Positions 54,081 through 64,000 are shown, numbered from the stretch's first letter. The stretch is 64,000 bases of DNA from Tetrastigma voinierianum (GCA_016808115.1 JAEQBH010007360.1:186001-250000), one strand, 5' to 3'. Notes: a model not told the origin generated them from the sequence alone. Made by a program: numbers and translations.

Positions 54081-54769
54081 TGTCCACAAAAACATGATCA
54101 CACTAACGCCCTATTAGACGGAATCACAAAATTCTCTTAACTGCGAAGAATCTTCATGAGTTGAGTCGTAGTCCGTCTCCCTACATCATTCAAGTTATTC
54201 CACGCCCTCTTCCCACAAAAATAGTAGAGGGAGAGCATTACGTTATTGCTGACCTCTTGCAATTAGCCCCAGGTCGTTCGTCTCCAGTCAAGAGTTTTGA
54301 GATCGAGGCGGTGGGTCGAGAACTAGTGATTAGTACCTAGTCCGGGCAACCTTCTTTGGCTAGGGAGGATTCCTGCATTCTCCCCCATGCAACTAAGAAG
54401 GATGATCGGGAGTAGGCTGTCTGGCGTCTCCGTTTTCGAAAAAGGGTTCTCGTCCTGCCCCCCCAAGCATCTAAGAAGGGCAGGCACCCGAACGGCCAAA
54501 GACACCTTGAGCGGGGGTGGAAGATTTTGTCCCTTAGGTTCCCCTAATATCTAGCACCCCCTACTAGGGAAGGGGAAGAAGAGGAGGACGAGATGGCTAA
54601 TCTCGTTCATAACTTCAGTGCATGGAAGCGCAAACGAGGTGCCAGCTTTAATCCGGCGAATGATGCTACCCCTGAGGTGGTTGGTGAGGCTGATCAACAC
54701 CCAATTGGTGAGGGTTCGGATGTGCAGACGATAGTTGTTTCGGACTCGCTTGAGATGGGATTTCATGGC
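54081..54769 (+). pseudogene. Unidentified coding-like region cut by A3
   Basis: Plus-strand segments without stops: 54108-54340 (77 codons, with SPSPYIIQVIPRPLPTKIVE, HYVIADLLQLAPGR and PVKSFEIEAVGRELV) and 54548-54769 (74 codons, with an acidic run EGEEEEDE then MANLVHNFSAWKRKRGASFN and VQTIVVSDSLEMGFHG). Between them two similar words, SCILPHATKKDDRE and VLVLPPQASKKGRHP, lie in shifted frames. A3 begins exactly where the second run ends. It may be part of another transposon ORF or a host pseudogene; I do not recognise it. Confidence 0.4.
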
Positions 54770-56381
54770 TGATTCGTGCCACGGTAGGGTGATTCGGAAT
54801 CAACAATATTTGTATCCTTAGTTCCTCCTACTGCCGTAGTCAAGCTCTTTGCGGCATAAGCGATCTAAAGGTCGAACACGGGGATGGAGTTTCATCCTAT
54901 GAATGACTTGCATAAGTGTTTGAAAATGGTGAGGCTTTTTGTTTGGTTTGTGGATTTGTTTCAAAAGCAGGTGGGAGTTGTTTGAGTTCTTGACCTAGCT
55001 GTAATGACTGAAAATGAAGTGTGAAATAGGTAACTGAAGGCTTAGGTCACTAACTTGATAACATGGGGCTATTAAAGTGTCCTCGGGTTTATATCATCGC
55101 ATTAGGAGCAAATAACCTATAGTAATAACCCAGGATCTTTGTTTAATATAAAACCTAACCTAGAACCACTCTATTTGAGTCAACACGATTATTATGCATC
55201 AAAGTCTCATTCGATTTAAAACCACAGCATTCAACCTCCTCCACGGTGGCTCGTAAATGACATCTAAATGATATCAGTGCATCTAGCATTAGAATGCGAA
55301 CCACAAAAAGCTTATGACAGAGTATTGACCCGGGTAGGACATTAAATGGCATTAAACCCTAGTTTGGAAAGTTGGGAACCATAAATACAGTACTTGGAAC
55401 ATTTACAGCATGAGGACAACCTGCAGTAGCCCCTAAACCAAGCTAGCCACCCTCCTCTTCAAAGTTGTGAGGAAGCAGCCAAGCATCCCTTGAGTTGTCA
55501 TCCTCGAGGAGTGTTTGCGACACAGAAAATGAAAGAAGAGGAGAGAGAGAGAGAGCAAATGAAACCACTAAAATGAAGGCTGGAAATGTATTGAAATGCA
55601 AAAAGTTGCTTGGAGTTACAAAAATGAGTGGGTTTATATAGTCACCAAAGTGTGAAAATACAGAATGCCTAAAATATTGAGAAACTACAGAGACCCAGGT
55701 GGTAATACACACCCAAAACCTAGCGGATTTAGGATCAATTACACAAAATTCACGAGGCAATTTGTATGCGAAAGGAGAATTTCGCTAGCATAGCGAAAAT
55801 TTCACTAGCCTAAAGCGGAATTCTACGAAGATAAGCGAATTGAGAAATTTCCTATCTACGAGTGAATTTAAGCTAGCTAACAAAATTTTACTAACTAGCG
55901 AAAAATGAGAAGATAAAAATGGTGAATTTCGCTAGGCACAGTGATGTTCGCTAGATAGCGAAATTTCGCTAGCATAGCGAAATTTCCCAATTTCGCTAGG
56001 ATTGCGAATTTTAGTATGATTCGAAAATTCCCAATCCTGTAAATTTATGTCGCTAGCCATAGCGAAAATTCCTGCCTTCCTGATCCTGCATCCCACTGCA
56101 CTCTTTCTTCATCACATTGCCTTGATTCCACCTTTGAGTTTTGATATTTTTGGATGGTTGAAAACACCCGTTTTCCTCGGCGTCGGCACATATATTGTCA
56201 TCAAACTTAAACCACGATTCTTTGGTATGCAAAAACCTACAAATAACCAAAAACAAGCTCGAGCGAGTATTAGTGGAACTAAATGGACACACGCATCAAT
56301 TGGCTTAATTGATATGATTAGTGCGTAGCACCCGAAAACCTATCTGAATAGGGTTGAAAATTGCACTTTTGGGCATAATCA
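54770..56381 (-). repeat. A3 3' LTR (left)
   Basis: It begins TGATTCGTGCCACGGTAGGG and ends GGGCATAATCA on the plus strand. TATA box at 55633-55641 and a dense palindrome cluster at 55775-56070 with ATTTCGCTAGCATAGCGAAA-type pairs. Confidence 0.92.
55775..56070 (-). repeat. Family-A palindrome cluster in A3 3' LTR
   Basis: More than twelve TTTCGCTA/TAGCGAAA half-sites in about 300 bases, many facing each other. It precedes (on the plus strand, follows) the conserved LTR segment. The counterpart in the other A3 LTR is at 63745-64000. Confidence 0.85.
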
Positions 56382-56774
56382 CCCCCAACTGACACGTTGC
56401 TAGTCCCTTAAGCGATTACTAAAATAATCGGAGACGTCGTCTTTGTGATTTTACAAAAAGTGTATACAGGTTAGTGTATGTCTGAGCCGCGTGCCTTTAA
56501 AATGAACAATTGATCTGCGAAGTTTGGCAGACATGAGAGAAGCGAAGCCATAAAAGAACAATTTTTAGGTCAACATCGGATCAAGAATTCAGCACAATTT
56601 CGCCAAATCTAATGGTTCCCCAATATAGCAGTTGAGCGATAAAGTGCAAAATTATTTCCTCTGACCTAGCTGCGGCATGGCCTTAAGTTTGTTGAGCAAC
56701 CTAGATAGGAAGCTACACTTTTCTTTCTTTATTTGACTACATTGTAGGGTGCGATACTTAAAACTTCGACTTCA
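56382..56774 (-). other. A3 polypurine tract and distal 3' noncoding
   Basis: CCCCCAACT at 56382-56390 is the minus-strand polypurine tract AGTTGGGGG. The rest is noncoding and matches A2 29463-29829. Confidence 0.8.
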
Positions 56775-57109
56775 TCAAAGTCCGTGCGAGGTCTAATGAC
56801 TCCTGACCAATTAAGGTTGAGGGCATCGAAGCCCAGAAAGGATCCCTTGACCACAAACTCCTACGAGGCTTCACCGGAATAAGATGACTTGAATCAAGCA
56901 CACTGACACGCGCTAAACCCTACCCCGTTCACCGTGTAAGCAGACACTAAGTCGATGACTCCTGACGATTAAAGTTTAGGGCGCCGGGCTTTAAGGCTTT
57001 CGCCATATACGCGCGGAATTGTGTTCGGGCTTCAAAGCAGCGTCGCAATTTATTTTATTTTCTTCTTTTCTTTTTCTTTTTCTTTTCTTTCTTTTTGAAA
57101 ACTACATTG
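56775..57109 (-). other. A3 conserved 3' block and A-rich tract
   Basis: Duplicated motif at about 56797-56822 and 56955-56980 (plus strand ATGACTCCTGACCAATTAAGG and GATGACTCCTGACGATTAA). The CTTTT tract at 57050-57096 is the A-rich tract on the minus strand. Confidence 0.75.
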
Positions 57110-57639
57110 GTCTTCAAATATAGGTAACCTGAACTATTATGGGATGTCAAACGGATCCTAAGTAGGCTATGCAAAGTGAAAAGAGGTGAATAATTTCACA
57201 ACTTATCAGCATAATCTGGTGTGCAGTGTGTGAATTAGCTCAAAGGGGAAATGTTCAAGTTGAATCTGGCTGGAATCTCGATTGGCCAAAAAAGCCCAGA
57301 TCATATATGGAATTGCTCTAGCATTAAGGTGACATACGGGGCAAATATTTCAATTAAATGCAATTCAATTGTCGATTAAAAGCAATTCAATTGTCAATTA
57401 AGCGATTCAATTGTCAATTGAAAACAAAAGTGGATACACGATTGGTGCACAGGTGATATCGCAAAGTGTAATAAAGCATGCATAACCTTGTAAAGCTTTT
57501 AATATAACCAAAATGGTTAATACATGAATCTCATAATAAACATACAAAAGTATCACTACTATGACTAGCCCATGAATCCTACACAAAATTAGTAGGCAGT
57601 TGATAATGCTGAAAACTGTACAAAAACATAAAAGAAGAC
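57110..57639 (-). other. A3 internal noncoding with CAATTCAATTG repeats
   Basis: AT-rich. At 57350-57425 three or four copies of AAATGCAATTCAATTGTCGATT-like text form a short tandem repeat; A1 has the inverse-strand relatives at 46500-46560 (GGACAATTGAATTGC). No coding signal. Confidence 0.65.
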
Positions 57640-59700
57640 ACTCCTACCTCTAACTTTTAATCCCAGTAAAAGCATAGACATGTAATAGGGATAGGAAAGT
57701 TAGAGATAGGAGTGCGACCACCTCAATCTCGTAGTGGTGGTGGATCAGGCCTTCTTCAGCTGTTTGTGGCTTGACATGTCTAGAGGCTACTATTGTGATA
57801 ATCTCGATGATCGGGAACATCGCGGGGTGGGTGACTCATGATCTGGCTGGAGTATGGCATGACTGCTGAGTGGTCTCGGCTCGAGTCGATCTACGATCCA
57901 TCGGCGCTGTGTGGGTCTTGACGAACGGGCCCCGGCATCCGCAACACTGCTAGCTCCTTGGTATTGACATGAATGTACTCAGAAGTCTTGTCTTTGTATA
58001 TGATGGGCGGGAGTATCGGCGGTATTAATTTGAAGCGGTGGAGGATGAGATGGAGGAGATATATCACGGCCTTTGGGCTCCCTCCCCGTCTGGACTCGAA
58101 ACATGACTACCTCTCTGTGAAAGTCCTCGCCTCTGGTCAGGTGCCTCCTCCACAGTCCTAACTGTTTGGAGGAGAAAAAGAAATCGACATCACCATCGCT
58201 CGCTCAGCCAAACGGGAGCAGAGGACATCTAATCATCCCTCTCAATCAGGAACTCCTCTGGAAAGCCCAGAGTACTCGGGACTGGCTCAGTGATCGTGGC
58301 ATAAGCAAGGGTAGACTCTGCTCGAGACGGGCCAGCAACGGTGGACCTTATCTTCAAAATGTAGTGAGGTCATCACCCATTTCAGGAATTGTGGAACCCC
58401 TGCGAGATCCGATCTGAGCCTCGAGGATGGCTCCTCTTATTTGGACGTAGTCTTTGTAGAGGGAAGAGCTGAATGCGGCGAGATGATCGATAAAAAAAAA
58501 GTATGAGGTGGGGCTGCCTCGAGAATAGTGCGAATCTGCTGTAGTGTCTCTAGCGAGGCTGCGCGGACCATCTCCTATGTCGGGTAGAGGCGATCCTATA
58601 ACCTCCGGGTTGGCGCCTGATGGCGAGCCCCGTCACGGTACACTATGTTCGCAGCTCACGAGAACTCTGGTCGATCGTCGATCTTGAATGGGCTCCGGCG
58701 GTTCGGTGCTCCGGAGGTCATAGAATGGTAGAGCTGGCCAAAACCACCGGGGGTAATCGGCGCCTCGGCGTCATGAGCGTGATGAGTATTTTCGATCGGC
58801 GCATCGAGTCCACTGAATTTGGGTCAGCCATCGGTAGTGGAATGTCGTAGTCGACTCCCATGAAAGTCTCTGGTGAAGCCACACATTCAGGGATAGGGTG
58901 CGTGAATAAGGGTCTCCTAATCCTCGAGGCGAGGATAAACGTAGTGATGAGGTCGCCTCCTGCTGTGGCGACGGATGTGGCTGGGGATGAGGACTCCCCA
59001 GATCCCCGTCTGGATTCGCTTGGAGTAGGGCCCTCCTGGATCTCCTGTGGCCTTTGGTGGGGGCCGGGGGTCCGTCAGGTGTGCGATATCGCTGAATCAC
59101 TGAGGCTCCTCGGGGTACCTCGAGGTGCTCGGGTCTTTTGGAGGCCCGAGTGCAGAAATTTGGGACGAGACCCTGCTCCTCCGCTCGAGTGCGGGCGAGG
59201 AGTGCGAGGCGGGACCCACCTGCGGTGCGCACCATGGTATGGCGAAAGGACAACTGGGCGGGGCTCTGGTGGCGAGCCAGGCAAAGGGGCAGAAGGGCGA
59301 TCTGGGGCTCACTGATGAATGAGGCCTGCTGCGGTGGAACCTTGGACATAGACAGCCCGGGTGGGCGCGGCCCGGGGGACTAGGACACCGCAGCGGTGGT
59401 GGTGGGCGGCGGTGCGGGGGGAAAGGGCTCGGTGGCGGACGGGCGGCGGTCGCGGTGACTGCGGGCGGCGGTGGCGGTGGCTCAGGCGACGGCAGTGTGA
59501 AGCGGGGCTGTTTGTGGGCTGCGATTACGGTCGGCGGGCGCGGGTGCCGGAGGTGGAGGCGCGGGACAACGGTGTGACTCGGGAGGCGGTGGAGCGCGAG
59601 CGGGCGGCTCACGCGGGGGCTCTCGGACAATTTGGGGGAGGAGGAGATGAAGTGAATGAAAAGCCTCCCTCGGCTACATTTTATAAGGCTCTTTGACGGT
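57640..59700 (-). pseudogene. A3 GC-rich, proline-rich ORF region of unknown function
   Basis: Markedly GC-rich compared with all neighbours. Minus-strand open frames 59630-59097 (177 codons) and 59349-58771 overlap; the first is rich in Pro, Ser, Arg and His (PSPEPPPPPPAVTATAARPP). Further down, words such as HLAAFSSSLYKDYVQIRGAI and LEAQIGSRRGSTIPEMGDD (about 58490-58370) look like real coding. The layout, a proline/arginine-rich head followed by a helical-looking tail, after gag-PR and before the 3' block, matches the place of ORF2 in family B, but I see no sequence match to it. A2 keeps about 400 bases of it. It could be a captured host exon. Plus-strand frames here (for example 58860-59315) are shadows. 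Confidence 0.45.
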
Positions 59701-60289
59701 GTGAGCAGTCATGGCGGATTTGCTATAATAGCGAAATGCTGCCTTGACTGCAATTTAAATTTTTTAAACATTAAAATATAAATAATAATATTAAAAATAA
59801 AATTATCATATTTAAATATATCTAAAATTTTAATATATAAGAAAAATAACATTAAACAAAATTGCTTAGAAGAAAGCTACTAATCGGGAAATTTACTAAA
59901 TTAGGCAAAATTAAAGAAATTGACCAAATTAAAATAAAAAGCAAAAAATTTTGAGCTGCAATTTGGTTTTTGAGAACACCAAACCAGCCCAAAGTTACAT
60001 ATTTACTCATGGAGGGTCAAGGAGGAGGATCTCCTCAACCCCGTGATGCTTTGGCGATGCCTTGATGTTTGATTTCCATGGTTGGTTGATTCTCAGCGAT
60101 TGAATTTGGGCGCCAAATTCTACGTAGTGTGCGTGGCAATGCAAACACTGTTTCATTTTGATTGGAGTGTTTCCTGCAGTTCTTGGACATTGACTTCACT
60201 GAATTGTTACTTGAAAAAACCATTAGTCACTTGATTTTTAGTTTCCACGGCTTGTAGCATTCAGTGAAATATGTTTCAGCTCGAGTCAT
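59701..60289 (-). other. A3 AT-rich spacer after protease
   Basis: It contains one family-A palindrome relic (GCTATAATAGCGAAATGC at 59720-59737), an AT-only stretch at 59750-59860 and CTCATGGAGGGTCAAGGAGG at 60006-60025, shared with A2. No gene. Confidence 0.6.
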
Positions 60290-61188
60290 GTTGCGAAAAG
60301 TAAATTTGCATGACTCCATTCCAGACAATTAATGATTGCGTGGTGGCGGAAATGGTCTTCGGGATGGTGGCACATGATTGGGCCCATTCTCCTGGCTCGG
60401 TGTCGGCTACAAAGTCTCTTGGGTAGTAGAATTTGTCTACCTTCACCAACACATCTCTGACTATTCCGGCAAAGGAATCTTCAGATCGATGGTGATGATA
60501 AGTGATGTGGTAGGTTTAAGCTCTCCCAAAACCCTAGGCTACTTGTATCTTTGAGTATGGCGATGAAGTTCTGCTTGCTCCCTAGATCGACGGTGGTTGT
60601 CTATACAAGTCCACATTAGTGAAATTGTGGGGATCCTGGATCCTTGTATTTAGTGGGTTCTTTCTTTGGATTATGGCCTTGACTTGTTAGTTAAAAATGC
60701 CTTTTTCCCGATACTTGACCGCTACTTGATTGTACAGAGATCCTTTAAAAACTTTGCATAGCGGGGACTTGTTTGATGATGTCGAGGAGTATGTTGACCT
60801 TCACCTGCCTTAGGACTTCTAGGATGCCTGCCTGCTGGGATGCCTTTTTCTTGCCTCTTAGTGCCTGTGGAAATGGAGGTGGCATGCAGTGCTTCATTGA
60901 GTCCTCCTTCAGGAAAATGTGTTATGGCTCCAATTCTTCTCTTTTTTTGGTTTCCTCAACTGGCTTGGGCATTGGCTGATCAACCTCTTTTCCACTCCTC
61001 AGGGTGATTATAGCCTTGACCTCGTCCATTCCTGAATTCTTTGGATAAACTACCTGTTACACTCCTTCGGATTGGCAATGTTGGGAAGGAACCTTCCTCT
61101 CTCACAATACCTCGAATATTGTTGATCTTTGTGATTGAATCACACTTAAGGATTGTCTATTTTTACATTAAGTTTGCTCAGGCAATCC
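60290..61188 (-). pseudogene. A3 protease remnant
   Basis: Minus-strand words from 5' to 3': VGNVGKEP-like linker, PPPFPQALRGKKK-like (about 60885-60850), LKDLCTIK-like near 60740, a QVKAIIQRK-like word near 60670, KYKDPGSPQ-like near 60645, then the active site VDLGSKQN (DLG kept, the following Ala replaced by Ser) near 60595-60575. DKFYYPRDFVADT-like (60445-60405) and NCLEWSHANLLF-like (60330-60290) follow. It stops before any RT. Confidence 0.75.
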
Positions 61189-62400
61189 CTATTCTCTTGT
61201 TGGAGTGTGCTCTCTACGAGTATGATCCTTTGTGCGATTGTGATCCTTTTGTTCTTCCACAAAGTTGCCCACCACCTTCTTCCGAAATTCGATATCGCTT
61301 GTTATTGGAGAAGTGGATGATTGTGGCTGTGGTTGAGATGAGGAACCAAGCGTGGTTTGGCACCCCGATGCTTTATAGGCGGGGGGATTGGGTTTCGGGA
61401 GGTTGGGTGATTCCTCGATTGGAATTGTAGGTATTACCATATGGAGCGATGAGTTGTGGTGGCTTATGACCTATGGCATTTGCATATTGACATCAAATCC
61501 TTCGAAGGGGCCATAGGATCTTTTGTTCTTGCGGGTGGACGGGGATTGGAAATTGGTACATGGATTGGCTTGTGCAGGATTTTCAGTCACTGCCTGCACT
61601 TCATGGAGTCGTTTGCCTTTGCTCTTCACCTTCTAGGCCCAGGTTGAAATTCTAGCTTTCATTCCATATCCTCTAACGATTGCATAAATCCTCCACACAG
61701 CTGGGTTGGCTGAGGGCCTCATTTTCTCCATTTCTCTCGGGTTTGGCTCATCCCAACCCTTGGAAGTTTCAGCCACATAGTTTAAAAAATCCATGGCTTC
61801 ATCGGGATGCTTGCTCAGAAAATCTCCCCCACACATGGTTTCTAAAAGCTGCTTCATGGCAGGAGACATACCACCATAGAAGTGGTTTACCAGCATCCAA
61901 GTGTCAAAGCCATGATGTGGACAGGCACTGATAGTCTCCATGAATCTCTCCCAGCACTGGTAGAACCTCTCATTGTCAAGGGCAGCAAATGTGTAGATTT
62001 GTCTCTTCAAATTATTAGTCTTGTGGGCACTGAAGAATTTCTTCAAAAGGAGGTATGCTGTGACTCATTGTTTCTGTGGTTACGGGTCTCGATGAGTTTA
62101 GCCATATCTTGGCGCATCTTGGTCAATGGAAATGCTTTCCTTCAACAAATCCATATCCATCATACCTTCCTTAAAGGTAATGCAAACTTCCTCAAAATCC
62201 CTAATATGAGTGTATGGGTTTTCATTTTCCATACCATGAAATGTAGGGAGTAGGGGCACCAAATAGGGCCTCACTGCTACATCTTCAGCAGGAGGTATGA
62301 TGCAGGAAGGGGCACTAACTCTAGGAGGGTGTATGTGATCCCTCATCGACCTGGTGTTTGGATTCAGCAGGGTGCCTGCTTGTGCTTCTTTGTTCTTGAA
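61189..62400 (-). pseudogene. A3 gag, broken
   Basis: An N-terminal open run 62346-62098 has MRDHIHPPRVSAPSCIIPPA then LVPLLPTFHGMENENPYTHI and RDFEEVCITFKEGM, the standard gag N-terminal region. The core run 62046-61633 begins KKFFSAHKTNNLKRQIYTFA and includes NERFYQCWERFMETISACPH and MLVNHFYGGMSPAMKQLLET. The tail (61440-61189) is PKPNPPAYKASGCQTTL-like with KKVVGNFVEEQKDHN. Frame breaks lie between the runs. The sequence is nearly identical to A2 in the core. Confidence 0.88.
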
Positions 62401-62689
62401 TTAGTGGATCCATATTTTCCTTTGTCTCTGTGACTTCTAGCCTTGTTCAATTGGTGTGCGATTCTCTCTTGTAGTCTACAGAGTGTCTCTATCCAGTGGT
62501 GCATAAACACACAATACAAAATGAGACACAACAAAGTGCCTGAGTAAACACTTGGAGTTAATGTTAGTCGAATAAAAACTGGTATTAGAAAAAAAAAAAA
62601 ACAAAAACAAAAGCAGTCTGTGCTTGCCAAGTAAGTAAAAACTTGCGATTCTGGCCAGTGAAATTCAAAAGGGTCTAAAGGTCACCCAC
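62401..62689 (-). other. A3 5' leader
   Basis: Untranslated or N-terminal gag leader. It contains a poly-A run near 62588-62600. It matches the A2 leader at 33870-34035 in blocks such as AATTCAAAAGG and CTTGCTAAGTAA-like. Confidence 0.6.
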
Positions 62690-62711
62690 ACTTGTAATGA
62701 GGATTACAAGT
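62690..62711 (-). ncRNA. A3 leader hairpin
   Basis: A 9-bp stem identical to A2 (ACTTGTAAT with ATTACAAGT), minus-strand loop CCTC. It lies about 30 bases 3' of the primer site. Confidence 0.7.
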
Positions 62712-62740
62712 ACACTTCAACTCATCTGCCGTGGTTGGCA

Positions 62741-62760
62741 CCATCCGTAGCGGCGCTGCA
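62741..62760 (-). other. A3 primer binding site, decayed
   Basis: CCATCCGTAGCGGCGCTGCA replaces CCATCCCCGGCAACGGCGCCA. GGCGC is kept. It is two bases from the LTR at 62763. Confidence 0.75.
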
Positions 62761-62762
62761 TT

Positions 62763-64000
62763 TGATTCGTGCCGCGGTAGGGTGATTCGGAATCAACAAT
62801 ATTTATCCTTAGTTCCTCCTCTTTGCTAGTAGTCAAGGCCTGCTGTGACGCATGTGATCTGGTCGAACACGGGGATGGGTTTTCATCTATGAATGACTTG
62901 CATAAGTGTTTGAAAATGGTGAGGCTTTTGTTTGGATTTGTGGTTGTTTTGAACGATTGGGAGTTGTTTGGTTATTGACTAACTGTAATGGCTGAAAATG
63001 AAGTGTGAAATGGTAACCTTGAAGGCTTGGGTCACTAGCTTGATAACATGAGGCTATTAAAGTGTCCTCGGGTTATATCCTCGCATTAGGGCAAATGACC
63101 TATAGTCAAAGCCAAAACCGGATCTTGTTTAACTATAAAACCTAACCTAGAACCACTCTATTTGAATTGACACCGGTATTATGCATCAAAGTCTCATTGA
63201 GTTTAAAACCACAGCATTGACCTCACAGTGGCTCGTAAATGACATCTAAATGATATCAGTGCATCTAGCATTAAGAATGCACTGAACCCTAAAGCATGAC
63301 AAGTATTGACCAAGGGTAGGACATTAAATGGCATTAAACCCTAGTTTGGAAAGTTGGGAACCATAAATGCGTGCTGGAACATTTACGGCATGAGGCCCGA
63401 CCTCTGATGGCCCCTAAACCCGAAGCTAGCCACCCTCCTCTTCAAAGTTATGAGGCTTAGCCAAGCATCCCTTGAGTTGTCATCCTCAAAGGGAGTGTTT
63501 GTGACCTAGAAAAATGAAAGAAATAGGAGAGAAACGAAATGAAACCACACAAAATGAAAACTGCGGAAATGTATTGAAATGCAAAAAGTTGCTTAGGGTT
63601 ACAAAGATGAGTGGGTTTATATAGTCCGCCCCGAGTGTGAAAATACAAGAATGCCTAAAATGTTGAAACTACAAAGAGGGACAAGGTGGTAATACACCAA
63701 AAACGTGGCCGTTTGAGATCAATTACACAAAATTCACAAGAGCGTGATTTCGCTATGGGAGAATTTCGCTAGCATAGCGAAAATTTAAGCCTTTAGCGAA
63801 ATTTATTTAGCTGTGAGAATTCTACGAGATAAGCCGAGTGAGAAATTTAAGCTATCTACAAATTAATTTAAGCTGGTAATGAGAACTATTATTCTTGAAA
63901 ATATGAGATAGCGAAAATGGTGAATTTCGCTAGGCACAGTGAATTTCGCTAGATAGCGAAATTTGTTTGCGAAATTTCCAATTTAAGCTAGGATTGCGAG
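62763..64000 (-). repeat. A3 5' LTR (right), truncated by window edge
   Basis: It begins TGATTCGTGCCGCGGTAGGG and matches 54770 onward closely. TATA box at 63616-63624 and the start of the palindrome cluster from 63745. About 370 bases of the LTR lie beyond the window. Confidence 0.92.

Larger units (their letters stand above)
54770..64000 (-). mobile_element. A3: family-A gag-only element with GC-rich ORF, right end outside window
   Basis: Minus-strand element with 3' LTR 54770-56381, internal region 56382-62762, and a 5' LTR from 62763 that runs past the window. It carries gag, a protease remnant, a GC-rich region of about 2 kb not seen at this length in A1, A2 or A4, the conserved 3' block and a polypurine tract. 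RT, RNase H and integrase are absent. The left flank ATGGC (54765-54769) cannot be compared with the right flank. Confidence 0.87.

Noticed and set aside
58860..59315. Plus-strand open frame of 151 codons in the GC-rich island
   Set aside because: High GC lowers stop frequency on both strands; the element is on the minus strand and the plus frame shows no recognisable domain.
1..64000. Any host protein-coding gene
   Set aside because: All sustained protein similarity I can recognise is to retrotransposon proteins; the only unassigned candidate (54108-54769) is too short and broken to call a host gene.

Overview
The window is plant nuclear DNA made almost entirely of nested LTR retrotransposons. 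I found no host gene, tRNA gene, rRNA gene or CRISPR array. The case for an angiosperm is Ty3/gypsy polyproteins of the Athila type and of the Tekay/Del chromovirus type, primer sites complementary to plant tRNA-Asp, and LTRs with TG...CA ends and 5-bp target duplications. The species, and whether it is a dicot, cannot be told from this. Every coding region is broken by stops and frameshifts.

Layout. An old Athila-like element, called B1 here (plus strand), is the scaffold. Its protease, RT, RNase H, integrase and downstream ORF2 lie at 808-3058, 16379-16595, 22649-23850 and 25056-26142. Its 3' region and 3' LTR are at 51660-54080. It has been invaded by: B2, a related complete Athila-like element (3064-16373, target duplication GCTCC), which itself carries a solo Tekay-type LTR (13256-15094, TTGAT); A4 (16601-22643, minus, CTCGC/CTCAC); a probable solo copia LTR (26143 to about 27817); A2 (28005-37146, minus), which carries a solo family-A LTR (34325-35880, TGTCA); and C, a full-length Tekay-like chromovirus (37161-51659, minus, GGTTG), whose RT gene is split by A1 (41960-49187, plus, GTAAG/GTAAC). 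A family-A LTR end (1-807) lies at the left edge. Element A3 (54770 to beyond 64000, minus) interrupts an unidentified coding-like stretch at the right.

Three families interact. Family B (B1, B2) has a full gag-pol layout plus an extra ORF after integrase. Family C (Tekay) has gag, PR, RT, RH, INT and a chromodomain-like tail. Family A (A1-A4 and two further LTRs) has LTRs, a tRNA-Asp primer site, gag and a protease remnant, but no RT, RNase H or integrase. It matches the described TR-GAG class of gag-only elements and must depend on enzymes supplied in trans, with Athila-like B elements as the obvious candidate.

The most interesting signals are not protein-coding. (1) All four internal family-A leaders carry a hairpin just downstream of the primer site; its stem changes in a compensatory way between copies and its loop is always CNNC. 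(2) Families A and B each carry clusters of their own CpG-containing palindrome (TTTCGCTAGCGAAA-like in A, CAACGTCGCGACGTTG in B), both in LTRs and in an internal noncoding spacer. In B the spacer copy is a tandem array of about 53-bp units. (3) Upstream of the polypurine tract, A and B share a conserved noncoding block preceded by an A-rich tract, which is unexpected for gag-only elements unless it acts in cis.
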